Positions 16,416 to 24,427 of a DNA stretch of 37,128 nt are shown piece after piece. Numbering within the stretch: position 1 is the stretch's first letter; every line of letters begins with the position of its first letter. The DNA comes from Hassallia byssoidea VB512170 (GTDB taxonomy: Bacteria; Cyanobacteriota; Cyanobacteriia; Cyanobacteriales; Nostocaceae): positions 1-37,128 of the forward strand of contig NZ_JTCM02000063.1 in NCBI RefSeq assembly GCF_000817785.2. Direction: 5' to 3'. The notes below the pieces were generated by a model. It did not search any database and had not been told where the DNA came from. It was given only the letters and a program-made list of their open reading frames with translations. Position numbers and translations under genes: made by a program.

Positions 16416-17132
16416 TTAACCTCCCAAATCTCGCAGCAAAGCTTCTACCCTTGCTACGCCATCTGAATCATTGCGACGTTGATACAAGTCACGGGCTTTA
16501 TTCAATACATTACTGGCTTCTTTGGCTTTTCGCCGTTGCTTGAACATTGAACCCATCAACTCATAAGTTTGGGCATAATTCTTATCAATGTTAATCGCTT
16601 GATCGTAAGCCCACATAGCTGCTTCATAATCTCCCAGACGGGATTGTGTCACACCCAATCCCAAGTAAGCATTAATATTGTTGCGGTTGAGCTGTATCGC
16701 TTTACGATAAGCGTCCTTTGCCCCAGCAGTATCTCCCAAATTTCCTTTGATATAACCTACAGCATAGAAAAAATCGCCATTGTTAGGATCAATACCAAGA
16801 GCGCGACGGTAAGCCGCTAACGCTGCTTGGAAATTTCCTTGTATAGCGTATAAATAGCCCATGCCAGAATGAATTTTGGCATTTTTTGGCTCGATCGCTA
16901 CTGCTTGTTGATAAACAGAAATCGCGCCGTTATAGTCTCCAGAATTCACCAACCGCCGCCCATCTTCTAGCAATTGCTTTAACTCTGCGCTTCTAGCTTG
17001 CGCTACTGTTACCTGAGCCTGAGCCACCGAGGGGATTGTAGCTGCAAAACTACCTAATAAAAGAACACTTAGTAGAAATGATGTCTGCTTGTACACCGTA
17101 ATTATCCTGAAGTATTTGGCAATTTTTTTCAC
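16416..17132 (-). CDS. Exported TPR protein
   Basis: The 238-aa protein begins with a basic region and a hydrophobic stretch (FLLSVLLLGSFAATIPSVA) ending in a typical AQA cleavage site near residue 40, so it is probably exported to the periplasm. The mature part contains about four to five TPR units, for example YNGAISVYQQAVAIEPKNAK, FQAALAAYRRALGIDPNNGD and YEAAMWAYDQAINIDKNYAQ, ending in a charged helix. TPR arrays bind partner peptides; the partner is unknown. It is convergent to the STAND gene and transcribed from the 17133-17396 gap. Whether it is functionally tied to the STAND TPR region is speculation. Confidence 0.85.
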   Translation of the reverse strand: MKKIAKYFRIITVYKQTSFLLSVLLLGSFAATIPSVAQAQVTVAQARSAELKQLLEDGRRLVNSGDYNGAISVYQQAVAIEPKNAKIHSGMGYLYAIQGNFQAALAAYRRALGIDPNNGDFFYAVGYIKGNLGDTAGAKDAYRKAIQLNRNNINAYLGLGVTQSRLGDYEAAMWAYDQAINIDKNYAQTYELMGSMFKQRRKAKEASNVLNKARDLYQRRNDSDGVARVEALLRDLGG

Positions 17133-17396
17133 ATGTCGTGTAATTGCATGTACATTAAAACAAAAATCTTGAGTTTTGAAAACTGTATTTATTCTGTTTT
17201 CATATTTATTATTGATGCATTACACTCATCCGTTAAGGTCAGCGCCGTAGCGTTTGTCTAGGCTGATACCATTTTGATTTGAAAAAGTTACATATGGTGG
17301 CAAACAATATCGTCATCACTATATCTAAATACTCTATTCCAAATCTAAAATCCGGTTAGAAGCACACAACAGACGTAACGCTCAAGAGGCTAATTT

Positions 17397-17726
17397 ATGA
17401 TTTTAACCACGACCGATGTAATTCAGGGGTCTGTCATTCAGTCATATTTAGGTATTGTGACGGCAGAAGTCGTCTACGGCAGCAATTTCCTACGGGATTT
17501 TTTCGCTAGCATTCGGGATATTGTTGGTGGACGCACCGGCAGCTATGAGCGCTTATTTGAGCAAGGTCAACGTAAGGCACTGCAAGAGTTAGAACAGCGG
17601 GCATCGCGTTTAGGGGCAGATGCTGTTGTCGGGATTGAATTTGATACTGGCACGATTAATGTTGACCAGTCAGGGGTTTTGTTGCTGATTACCGCGACAG
17701 GCACCGCTATCAAGCTGCGTAATTGA
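17397..17726 (+). CDS. YbjQ/UPF0145 family protein
   Basis: The 109-aa protein starts MILTTTDVIQGSVIQSYLGI and contains GSYERLFEQGQRKALQELEQ and GADAVVGIEFDTGTI, which match the small YbjQ (UPF0145, putative heavy-metal-binding) family. Members form oligomeric rings in crystal structures, and their cellular role is not known. Length is normal for the family. AAGAGG about 8 bp before ATG 17397 supports the start. It appears to be a single gene. Confidence 0.88.
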   Translation: MILTTTDVIQGSVIQSYLGIVTAEVVYGSNFLRDFFASIRDIVGGRTGSYERLFEQGQRKALQELEQRASRLGADAVVGIEFDTGTINVDQSGVLLLITATGTAIKLRN

Positions 17727-17844
17727 AGAATGCCTTGATTACTTGATGTGCAGCAATAATTTTTGTTCCCTTTTTATCTAAGAGAACTTGACGCAAGTGC
17801 TGCACATCCCAATCTAGCTGAAAACGTATTGCCAAAAATTTATC

Positions 17845-18127
17845 AGGGAGGGGGAAAGGGAAAAGGAAAAAAGCGGAAAATCTGAGCGGAGGTTTCCTCC
17901 GTTCCCCGAAGGGGTTGCCGTTGGCGAAGCCTCTCGAAGAGAAGGCATCAGACTTTTTCAAGACAGGGGAAAGGGGAAGAAGTCATTTAAAAATCCAACC
18001 GAATTCTTTTTTCCTTTTCTTCCCCTGCGCGGGTTTAAGACCCCCACAACTATGAAGTGGTCTTTAATTGGGATAGTGCAATCCCCATCCAATTTCTTCC
18101 CCCTTTACCCTTTCCCCTTTCCCCCTC
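17845..18127. other. Intergenic purine and pyrimidine tracts
   Basis: The 842-bp gap 17727-18568 has no supported gene. It starts with a possible minus-strand coding scrap near 17730-17830. G/A-rich runs at 17847-17876 and 17964-17980 are mirrored by C/T-rich runs at 18012-18025 and 18089-18127. TTTAAGACC (18034-18042) faces GGTCTTTAA (18059-18067). From 18130 to 18568 the DNA is A/T-rich and I see nothing in it beyond the leader of the next gene. Confidence 0.4.
17882..17952. repeat. Composite palindromic interspersed repeat
   Basis: CGGAGG-TTT-CCTCCG (17887-17901), CCCC-GAA-GGGG (17904-17914) and GGCGAAGCCTCTCGAAGAGA (from 17933) follow one another. This is the well-known string of small hairpins in heterocystous cyanobacterial genomes. 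A minus-strand frame of 83 codons through it is explained by the repeat. Confidence 0.75.
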
Positions 18128-18568
18128 TTCATGAATTGTTATTCTTAATAAAAATTTATCTACCTTAACTTACTCTTTTGCGTAAATGCGTTAATCTGCT
18201 TAATACTCATCAGACAAATATAATCAGTAGGGTCTCGTACTTTCGGCGCTTTGCACTCTACAATTTAAAATTCTTAACATACTGGGAAATATTTCCGCAC
18301 TATGATATTAATTATTTTTGACGTTGAATAACTGGATTTTAACTTAATAATTCATCTCTGCCAAAATTAATTATTAATTCATAATCTCAACAGAGTTCAA
18401 CAGTTATATTAAATAGTATTAAAGCCTTCGGAAAATTATTACTAAAGATAGAGTTAATAAGTATTTCTCTTGATAGATATGAAAACTCAGCAAGAGGAAT
18501 TTAATCTTAATACACAAGCAAGAATATAGCTGAAAAAACTGCTAAAAAAGTGAGGAAAAAGATAAGCT

Positions 18569-19195
18569 ATGTCATACGTAAATAGAGTTGGTGATGATGT
18601 AATTAATGAGCCTGCGGTAGTGGGTAGAGTTGCTGATTATCACGATCGCGTGCGTTGGGGTCCGATTATTTCTGGTTTGTTAGTTTCCCTAGCTACGCAA
18701 TTAATTTTGAGCGCTTTATTCGCAGCGATCGGCGCAGGTAGTATTGCAAATTCCGGCGCACCCAGAACAAATGCTCCTGATGTGGCTGGAAATGTGGGAA
18801 TTTGGTCAACCATTGGTTTGTTAATTTCCCTATTTACCGGCGGTTGGGTAACTGCTCGCGCTTGCGGTCCGATGAACCGCAGCACCGCTCTTCTCAATGG
18901 GGCAATTCTCTGGGCTACCACTTTAGCAGTTAGCTCTTGGCTCTTGGCTAGTGGGGTATCGGGTGCTTTTGGTGTTGCTGCTTCTAACGCTGGTGAAGTG
19001 ATTAACCAAGTGCAACAACAAGGTGGTGTGAACGTACCCCAAACTAATGTAAGCGCTCAAGAAGCCCGCAATATTGCTGGTGCTACATCTAGAGGTTTGT
19101 GGTGGTTTGTATTCGGTTCTTTGCTAGGTTTAGTTGCATCAATGATTGGAGCGGTTACAGGCGCTCGCAGTCCGCGTACTAATACTTACACTTAA
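18569..19195 (+). CDS. Four-helix integral membrane protein of unknown function
   Basis: The 208-aa protein has a short soluble N-terminus, then hydrophobic segments at about 31-55 (GPIISGLLVSLATQLILSAL), 77-95 (IWSTIGLLISLFTGGWVTA), 105-128 (LLNGAILWATTLAVSSWLLA) and 176-197 (LWWFVFGSLLGLVASMIGAV). A polar Gln/Asn-rich loop separates the last two. The RVRWGPIISG opening is familiar from cyanobacterial membrane proteins often annotated only as hypothetical. Many small residues (Gly, Ala) suggest tight helix packing. GAGGAAAAAGAT precedes ATG 18569, and a strong terminator follows. Confidence 0.8.
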   Translation: MSYVNRVGDDVINEPAVVGRVADYHDRVRWGPIISGLLVSLATQLILSALFAAIGAGSIANSGAPRTNAPDVAGNVGIWSTIGLLISLFTGGWVTARACGPMNRSTALLNGAILWATTLAVSSWLLASGVSGAFGVAASNAGEVINQVQQQGGVNVPQTNVSAQEARNIAGATSRGLWWFVFGSLLGLVASMIGAVTGARSPRTNTYT

Positions 19196-19230
19196 AATGT
19201 GGTCTGTAAAATTAAATTACATCGCTTGAC

Positions 19231-19258
19231 AAAGCACCTCGAAAAAGGTGCTTTTTGC
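19231..19258 (+). terminator. Rho-independent terminator
   Basis: AAAGCACCT and AGGTGCTTT form a perfect 9-bp stem around CGAAAA and run into TT, with a second T run 7 bp later. It lies 35 bp after the membrane protein stop. Confidence 0.85.
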
Positions 19259-19272
19259 TATTTTTTAACATT

Positions 19273-19326
19273 ATTTATTGTACAGACGTTCCGCATTTAT
19301 TGTAAAGACGTTCCGCCGGAACGTCT
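19273..19326. repeat. Tandem 22-bp repeat ending in a palindrome
   Basis: Two adjacent 22-bp copies (19273-19294 and 19295-19316, ATTTATTGTA[C/A]AGACGTTCCGC) differ at one base. The second runs into AGACGTTCCG-C-CGGAACGTCT (19306-19326), a palindrome with 10-bp arms of a type common between cyanobacterial genes. Confidence 0.75.
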
Positions 19327-19331
19327 CTACT

Positions 19332-19595
19332 TTACCAATTCAGGTATGCAGACTCTGTTCCTTGCTCTCGGCGAATCTTGCCATCTTTCTCAAACCAAGC
19401 AATCACTTGCTGTGTTGTTAAATCTTCAATTTTCACATCATACTCTTGGGCGATGTGCTTTAAAAGTTTGAGAGATGAAATTGTCAATCTCGTTAAAAAC
19501 TTTTCTGGGGAAGAAAGCAAGGCAGCGTCAACTTTGGCTGACTCTTCTAAAGTTAAGAATTGTGTTGACGGCTGCTGTTGTGGGGGTAAATTCAT
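19332..19595 (-). CDS. Small conserved cyanobacterial protein
   Basis: The 87-aa acidic/helical protein contains LTLEESAKVDAALLSSPEKF, LTRLTISSLKLLKHIAQEYD and the C-terminal block QQVIAWFEKDGKIRREQGTE. I recognise it as a conserved hypothetical that tends to sit beside sufR in cyanobacteria, without known function. It reads in the same direction as sufR, 105 bp downstream of it, so it may be co-expressed. No signal peptide or membrane segment is seen. The start is the only reasonable ATG. Confidence 0.7.
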   Translation of the reverse strand: MNLPPQQQPSTQFLTLEESAKVDAALLSSPEKFLTRLTISSLKLLKHIAQEYDVKIEDLTTQQVIAWFEKDGKIRREQGTESAYLNW

Positions 19596-19700
19596 AACCT
19601 CTAACTAAAACTTAACGGACAATTAGCAATTTGTAATTTGTAAAACAGATTACGACGTAGCTATTATTTATGACTTAAACTTAATGTAAATATAAATTTC

Positions 19701-20375
19701 TTAATCTAATTCGGCGCAAGGTTTTCGCCCTTGGACTAAATAGCCACAACGGTGTTCGCCGTTGATAATCCAATGGGTACGCTCTACTGTACAATCACAG
19801 AGAACGGCGGCAAACATTTCTAATTCATGACCGCAAATGCTGGGGAAAGACTCGGCAACGTTGGAAATGGCGCAGTTATGCTCCATTAAGATAAAGCGAT
19901 CGCTTTCAGATTCATTCGATTCTACCGGGTGACACTCTGCCATGAAGCCTTCAGCTTTTCTCAACTCAACTAAGTTTTCCACCCGTTCTTTGAGCGAACC
20001 TTTACCCAAGCGATCGCGATATTCTTGAGCCTTACGTTCCCACTGTTTTCTTAAAATCGTGCTTACTTGGTCGCGTCCTACCGTTTCTGCTAATGTATCC
20101 AGTAGAGAAACTGCAAACTCACCATAACTATCACCTCGTTGCAGGCGATCGCGTCCTTCACGACTCAAATGATAAACGTGCTGCGGACGCCCCATTCCTT
20201 CTTGTATCGATGAATACAAAATTAGCTTTTCCGCCTCCAAATCTTTGAGATGGCGACGAATCGCTTGCGGGCTAATATTTAAAATCTCGGCTAGCTCAAA
20301 AGCTGTTGCCCGTGAGTGTTTCAGGAGATATTCTAAAATCTCGTGCTTGGTTGAGGACTGCTGGGTAGTCGCCAT
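19701..20375 (-). CDS. sufR: SufR, Fe-S cluster-sensing repressor of suf genes
   Basis: The 224-aa regulator has an N-terminal winged helix-turn-helix (ATAFELAEILNISPQAIRRH, about residues 23-42). Its C-terminal cluster-binding region carries cysteines at 168, 181, 195 and 210, giving the exact SufR spacing C-x12-C-x13-C-x14-C. In Synechocystis SufR carries [4Fe-4S] clusters and represses sufBCDS when clusters are plentiful, and also controls itself. Here it is divergent from sufB with two matching operators between the genes. Intact and of normal length; confidence is very high. Confidence 0.96.
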   Translation of the reverse strand: MATTQQSSTKHEILEYLLKHSRATAFELAEILNISPQAIRRHLKDLEAEKLILYSSIQEGMGRPQHVYHLSREGRDRLQRGDSYGEFAVSLLDTLAETVGRDQVSTILRKQWERKAQEYRDRLGKGSLKERVENLVELRKAEGFMAECHPVESNESESDRFILMEHNCAISNVAESFPSICGHELEMFAAVLCDCTVERTHWIINGEHRCGYLVQGRKPCAELD

Positions 20376-20411
20376 CTTAGTCCTGAAAAATAATTAGGAA
20401 ATTTCACTTTG

Positions 20412-20427
20412 ACAACATTCTTGTTGT
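20412..20427. promoter_or_regulatory. SufR operator 1
   Basis: ACAACATTCTTGTTGT matches the SufR consensus CAAC-N6-GTTG with an extra base pair of symmetry on each side. A TTGACA (20409-20414) overlaps its left edge, so bound SufR would cover a likely -35 element reading towards sufB. Confidence 0.85.
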
Positions 20428-20456
20428 TAATGTAGCGTAAAATGGAGATAACTTAA

Positions 20457-20472
20457 ACAACTAACTTGTTGT
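20457..20472. promoter_or_regulatory. SufR operator 2
   Basis: ACAACTAACTTGTTGT is a second CAAC-N6-GTTG site. Its centre is 45 bp from the centre of operator 1, about four helical turns, putting both dimers on nearly the same face of the DNA. Two sites in this spacer are also known in Synechocystis. Confidence 0.85.
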
Positions 20473-20600
20473 TTTACTCTCCATCCTTATTGTAACAGCC
20501 GCGTAACCACTCTGGGTTAACGATGAAGGGAAATCGGCTTATAGCCCGTCTCCCATCTGTAAAAGAGACACCTAAAAGAGAACACGAGAGAAAAGAACTG

Positions 20601-22040
20601 ATGAGTGCCACTGTCAAAACCTTAGTCAACCAGCCCTACAAATATGGCTTTGTCACCAATATTGAGGCAGACACCATTCCGCGTGGGCTAAACGAAGATG
20701 TTATCCGCTTGATCTCCTCCAAGAAGAACGAGCCGGAATTCATGCTAGAGTTTCGCCTCAGAGCCTATCGCCAGTGGCTAAAAATGACAGAACCGACTTG
20801 GCATAGCGTTCAGTATCCGCCAATTAATTATCAGGATATCATCTACTATTCCGCACCGAAACAAGCGAAGAAAAAGCTTAACAGTTTGGATGAAGTAGAT
20901 CCCACCCTGTTGGAAACCTTTGAAAAGCTAGGCATTCCCCTATCAGAACAAAAGCGTCTGGGAAACGTCGCTGTAGATGCCATTTTCGATAGCGTTTCTG
21001 TTGCCACTACATTTAAAGAAAAGCTGCTCAAAGACGGCGTTATTTTCTGCTCAATTTCCGAAGCATTGCAAGAATACCCCGAATTGGTACAAAAGTATCT
21101 GGGTAGCGTTGTTCCTGCCGCCGATAACTACTTTGCGGCATTGAATGCGGCTGTATTTAGCGATGGTTCTTTTGTCTATATTCCTAAAGGCGTAAAATGC
21201 CCGATGGAATTGTCTACCTACTTCCGGATTAATAGCGGTGATACCGGACAATTTGAGCGTACCTTGATTGTTGCGGAAGAAGGCAGCTATGTTTCCTACT
21301 TGGAAGGCTGTACCGCGCCGATGTACGATAGCAACCAACTACACGCGGCTGTTGTCGAACTTGTTGCTCTTGACAACGCAGAAATTAAATACTCGACCGT
21401 ACAGAATTGGTACGCCGGCGATGAAAAAGGCAAAGGTGGTATTTACAACTTTGTCACCAAACGCGGTTTGTGTCAGGGTGTAAATTCCAAGATTTCCTGG
21501 ACGCAAGTAGAAACCGGTTCTGCGATTACTTGGAAGTATCCCAGCTGCGTGTTGGTGGGTGATAATTCTGTGGGTGAGTTCTACTCGGTAGCGCTGACAA
21601 ATAATATGCAGCAAGCCGACACGGGAACCAAGATGATTCACGTTGGTAAGAACACTCGCAGCACGATTATCTCTAAGGGAATTTCTGCTGGTAATTCTAG
21701 TAACAGCTATCGCGGTTTGGTGAAGATAAATCCGAAGGCAGAAGGAGCTAGAAACTATTCGCAGTGCGACTCGATGCTAATTGGGGATAATGCTCATGCG
21801 AATACTTTCCCATATATTCAGGTGCAAAATAATACTGCGAAGGTAGAGCATGAAGCTTCTACTTCTAAGATTGGGGAAGACCAATTATTTTACTTTGCAC
21901 AGCGCGGCATTTCTAGTGAAGACGCGGTTTCGATGATGATTAGTGGCTTCTGTAAGGATGTGTTCAATCAGCTGCCGATGGAATTTGCGGTGGAAGCTGA
22001 TAAGCTGTTGAGTCTGAAGTTGGAAGGTAGTGTTGGTTAA
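20601..22040 (+). CDS. sufB: SufB, Fe-S cluster scaffold subunit
   Basis: SufB is the scaffold core of the SufBCD complex; it accepts sulfur from SufS and builds clusters in the cytoplasm. The 479-aa protein begins [20 protein letters not shown], the usual cyanobacterial start. An in-frame ATG at 20523 would add 26 basic residues not typical of the family, so I use 20601. Conserved blocks include [38 protein letters not shown] (with the cysteine equivalent to the E. coli sulfur-accepting Cys405) and [20 protein letters not shown] (with the Glu434 equivalent). First gene of sufBCDS, controlled by the two SufR sites upstream. Confidence 0.95.
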   Translation: MSATVKTLVNQPYKYGFVTNIEADTIPRGLNEDVIRLISSKKNEPEFMLEFRLRAYRQWLKMTEPTWHSVQYPPINYQDIIYYSAPKQAKKKLNSLDEVDPTLLETFEKLGIPLSEQKRLGNVAVDAIFDSVSVATTFKEKLLKDGVIFCSISEALQEYPELVQKYLGSVVPAADNYFAALNAAVFSDGSFVYIPKGVKCPMELSTYFRINSGDTGQFERTLIVAEEGSYVSYLEGCTAPMYDSNQLHAAVVELVALDNAEIKYSTVQNWYAGDEKGKGGIYNFVTKRGLCQGVNSKISWTQVETGSAITWKYPSCVLVGDNSVGEFYSVALTNNMQQADTGTKMIHVGKNTRSTIISKGISAGNSSNSYRGLVKINPKAEGARNYSQCDSMLIGDNAHANTFPYIQVQNNTAKVEHEASTSKIGEDQLFYFAQRGISSEDAVSMMISGFCKDVFNQLPMEFAVEADKLLSLKLEGSVG

Positions 22041-22041
22041 T

Positions 22042-22100
22042 CGTAGTAAGCACTTCAGTGCTTTTCAGTGCTTTGATTAAGCGCTGAAGCGCTTACTACG
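22042..22100. repeat. Two-hairpin palindromic repeat between sufB and sufC
   Basis: CGTAGT (22042-22047) pairs with ACTACG (22095-22100) and encloses two hairpins: AAGCACT-TC-AGTGCTT and AAGCGCT-GA-AGCGCTT. The same layout occurs at 33016-33070, so this is a repeat family. It fills almost the whole sufB-sufC gap and may affect relative expression. Confidence 0.75.
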
Positions 22101-22122
22101 AAAGAAATAAGAGAAAAAGAAG

Positions 22123-22905
22123 ATGATTATTGAAAATAGTGAAGTTGTGCTGTCAGTAAGAGATTTGACGGCTAATGTTGATGGGACGCCGATTCTCAAG
22201 GGTGTGAATATTGAGGTGAAATCGGGCGAAGTTCATGCGATTATGGGACCGAATGGTTCTGGTAAAAGTACTTTTTCTAAAGTTTTGGCTGGACATCCAG
22301 CTTATGAGGTAACTGGTGGAGAGGTGATTTTCCAGGGTCAGAATTTGCTGGAAATGGAACCGGAAGAACGCGCAAGAAGTGGTGTATTTTTGGCGTTTCA
22401 GTATCCGTTGGAAATTCCGGGTGTGAGTAATTTGGATTTCTTGCGGGTGGCTTATAATTCTCGCCGGAAAGCGCAGGGTTTAGAAGAAATTGATGCGTTT
22501 GATTTTGATGATTTGATAGAGGAAAAGCTGGATGTTGTGAAGATGAATCCGGCTTTTCTGAATCGCAGTTTGAATGAGGGTTTCTCTGGTGGGGAGAAGA
22601 AGCGGAATGAGATTCTGCAAATGGCACTGTTAGAACCAAAGTTGGCGATTTTGGATGAAACGGATTCGGGTTTGGATATTGATGCGTTGAAGATTGTGGC
22701 GAATGGAGTAAATCAGCTGGCAAATCCGGAAAATGCGACGATTATGATTACTCACTATCAACGGTTACTTAATTATATTGTGCCGGATTTTGTGCATGTG
22801 ATGGCTCAAGGGCGGATTCTGACTAGTGGTGGTAAGGATTTGGCGCTGGAGTTGGAGTCTCGCGGTTATGACTGGGTGTTGGAAGAAGCTGAGGTGGGTG
22901 TGTAA
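22123..22905 (+). CDS. sufC: SufC, ABC-type ATPase of the Suf complex
   Basis: SufC is the soluble ABC ATPase whose dimerisation drives conformational change in SufB/SufD during cluster assembly. The 260-aa protein has Walker [10 protein letters not shown] (42-50), the ABC signature FSGGEK (154-159), Walker B LAILDE (174-179) with the usual SufC TDSGLDID, and the H-loop ITHYQR. Its stop overlaps the sufD start by one base (TAATG). Base use is distinctive: G and T are strongly favoured over C on the coding strand here and in the first half of sufD, which also opens a long but non-coding frame on the other strand. Confidence 0.95.
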   Translation: MIIENSEVVLSVRDLTANVDGTPILKGVNIEVKSGEVHAIMGPNGSGKSTFSKVLAGHPAYEVTGGEVIFQGQNLLEMEPEERARSGVFLAFQYPLEIPGVSNLDFLRVAYNSRRKAQGLEEIDAFDFDDLIEEKLDVVKMNPAFLNRSLNEGFSGGEKKRNEILQMALLEPKLAILDETDSGLDIDALKIVANGVNQLANPENATIMITHYQRLLNYIVPDFVHVMAQGRILTSGGKDLALELESRGYDWVLEEAEVGV

Positions 22906-24236
22906 TGTCTATTGAAGTTTCTCCAAGTCCGATTTCTAACACTTTGGTGGATAAAGATGCTTATCTGAGTGGGTTGTTAGATAAAGTAGTTGCATCAAAG
23001 TCAGAGGGTTGGTTGCAAGATGTGCGTCAACGTGCTGCTGATTGGGTGCGTCAATCAAGACTTCCTACTACCCGCGATGAAGAATGGCGTTTTGCTGATT
23101 TGTCGCCTTTGCGCGAGGTGCAATTTAATGTAGAGACGTTTTTACCAAATATTACGCCTTTTAGTTTACCGGAAGCGAATAAGAACTGTTTGGTTTTTGT
23201 GAATGGTGTTTATGCACCTGAGTTATCTGCTGTTTCTGGTTTACCTGATGGGGTGGTGGTTAGCAATTTGGCTAATTTACCTGGGGGTTATGATGAGCGG
23301 GTGCGGCAATATTTGGCACAAGCGTCAGGCGATCGCGAGGTGTTTACTGCTCTGAATACTGCTGGTATGACTGATGCGGCGGTGGTATGGGTGGGTAAGA
23401 ATGTGGTGGTGGAAACACCGATTTCTTTGGTGTTTGTTGCTGTGGGTGAGGGGAGGATTTGTTTACCGCGTTGTTTGGTGGTGGCTGAATGTGGTTCTCA
23501 GGTGACTTTGGTGGAGGAGTATACGAACCGCAGAGGCGCGGAGAACGCAGAGGAGGAGGGGGAGAGGGTTTATTTTACAAATGCGGTGACGGAGATTTGG
23601 GTTGAGGAGAATGCTGAGGTTAGTCATACTCGGGTTGAGTGTGATGGTGCTGAGGCTTTTCATGTTGGGAAGACTGCGGTGATGCAAGCTCGTTACAGTC
23701 GGTATAGTTGTAATGCGGTAAGTTTGGGTGGAAGGTTTTCACGTCACAATTTAGAGATTTTCCAAACTGGTGAGCAAACGGAAACTATTTTAAATGGGTT
23801 GACGATGATTAAGGGGAAGCAATTAGCGGATACTCACAGTGTAATTGCTCTTAATTATCCGCATGGTGTCAGTCGGCAATTGCATAAGTGTATTGTAGGC
23901 GATCGCGCTCATGGTGTGTTCAATGGCAAAGTTTTTGTCCCGAAACCGGCACAGTTAACTGATGCGGCGCAATTAAATCGCAACCTGCTACTATCATCTA
24001 AAGCCAGAGTTGATACTAAGCCGCAGTTGGAAATTACGGCAGATAATGTTAAATGCGCTCACGGTGCGACTGTTAGCCAGTTGGAAGATGATGAAATATT
24101 TTATATGCAAAGCCGGGGTATTGATGCGAATGATGCTCGCAACTTATTAATTAATGCTTTCGCGGCTGAAATTATCAACCAAATACCGATTCCTTCTTTG
24201 CGCGAAACTCTCACAGAAACAGTTAGCAGATTTTAG
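22905..24236 (+). CDS. sufD: SufD, Fe-S assembly complex subunit
   Basis: SufD pairs with SufB in the SufBC2D complex and is needed for iron acquisition. The 443-aa protein shows the family N-terminus (TTRDEEWRFADLSPL), the beta-helix core and the C-terminal CAHGATVSQLEDDEIFYMQS, containing the His equivalent to E. coli His360. Residues about 208-222 (NRRGAENAEEEGERV) are a charged insertion between two conserved blocks; the DNA encoding them looks like a cyanobacterial interspersed repeat inserted in frame. Apart from that the protein is complete. ATG 22905 overlaps the sufC stop. Confidence 0.94.
   Translation: MSIEVSPSPISNTLVDKDAYLSGLLDKVVASKSEGWLQDVRQRAADWVRQSRLPTTRDEEWRFADLSPLREVQFNVETFLPNITPFSLPEANKNCLVFVNGVYAPELSAVSGLPDGVVVSNLANLPGGYDERVRQYLAQASGDREVFTALNTAGMTDAAVVWVGKNVVVETPISLVFVAVGEGRICLPRCLVVAECGSQVTLVEEYTNRRGAENAEEEGERVYFTNAVTEIWVEENAEVSHTRVECDGAEAFHVGKTAVMQARYSRYSCNAVSLGGRFSRHNLEIFQTGEQTETILNGLTMIKGKQLADTHSVIALNYPHGVSRQLHKCIVGDRAHGVFNGKVFVPKPAQLTDAAQLNRNLLLSSKARVDTKPQLEITADNVKCAHGATVSQLEDDEIFYMQSRGIDANDARNLLINAFAAEIINQIPIPSLRETLTETVSRF
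23523..23567 (+). repeat. Repeat-like insertion inside sufD
   Basis: AACCGCAGAGGCGCGGAGAA, then CGCAGAGGAGGAGG, resembles the ACCGCAGAGGCGCAGAG-type repeat scattered between genes in Nostocales. It is 45 bp as read, a multiple of three, and therefore leaves the sufD frame open. Confidence 0.55.
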
Positions 24237-24243
24237 ATTGGGT

Positions 24244-24412
24244 GTTGGTTAGTGGTTAGTGGATAGTTGATAGTGGTTAGTGGTTAGTGGTTAGTGGTTA
24301 GTGGTTAGTGGATAATAGCAAAGAATAAACAACCAACAACCAGCAACCAACAACTAACAACCAACAACCAACAACCAGCAACCAACAACTAACAACCAAC
24401 AACCAACAATCC
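24244..24412. repeat. Heptanucleotide tandem repeats (STRR-type) between sufD and sufS
   Basis: About nine heptamers of GGTTAGT type (24244-24313, with a few GGATAGT and GATAGT variants) are followed by about eleven AACAACC/AACAACT-type heptamers (24327-24412). Short tandemly repeated 7-mers of this kind are characteristic of heterocystous cyanobacteria. The block fills the 191-bp gap. Confidence 0.85.
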
Positions 24413-24427
24413 TGAAGCCAAAATTTT

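Noticed and set aside
17710-17961. Minus-strand 83-codon frame overlapping the YbjQ gene end
   Set aside because: More than half of it is translated interspersed repeat; only the last 40 residues look coding-like and no family is recognised.
19199-19471. Plus-strand frame after the membrane protein
   Set aside because: It contains the terminator and the tandem repeat and overlaps the better-supported minus-strand gene at 19332-19595.
20523-20600. Upstream ATG for sufB
   Set aside because: The extra 26 residues are basic and absent from the typical cyanobacterial SufB start at MSATVKTL.
22277-22723. Long minus-strand open frame (148 codons) opposite sufC
   Set aside because: It is rich in Pro, Ser, His and Asn, has no recognisable domain and is explained by the base skew of the sufC coding strand.
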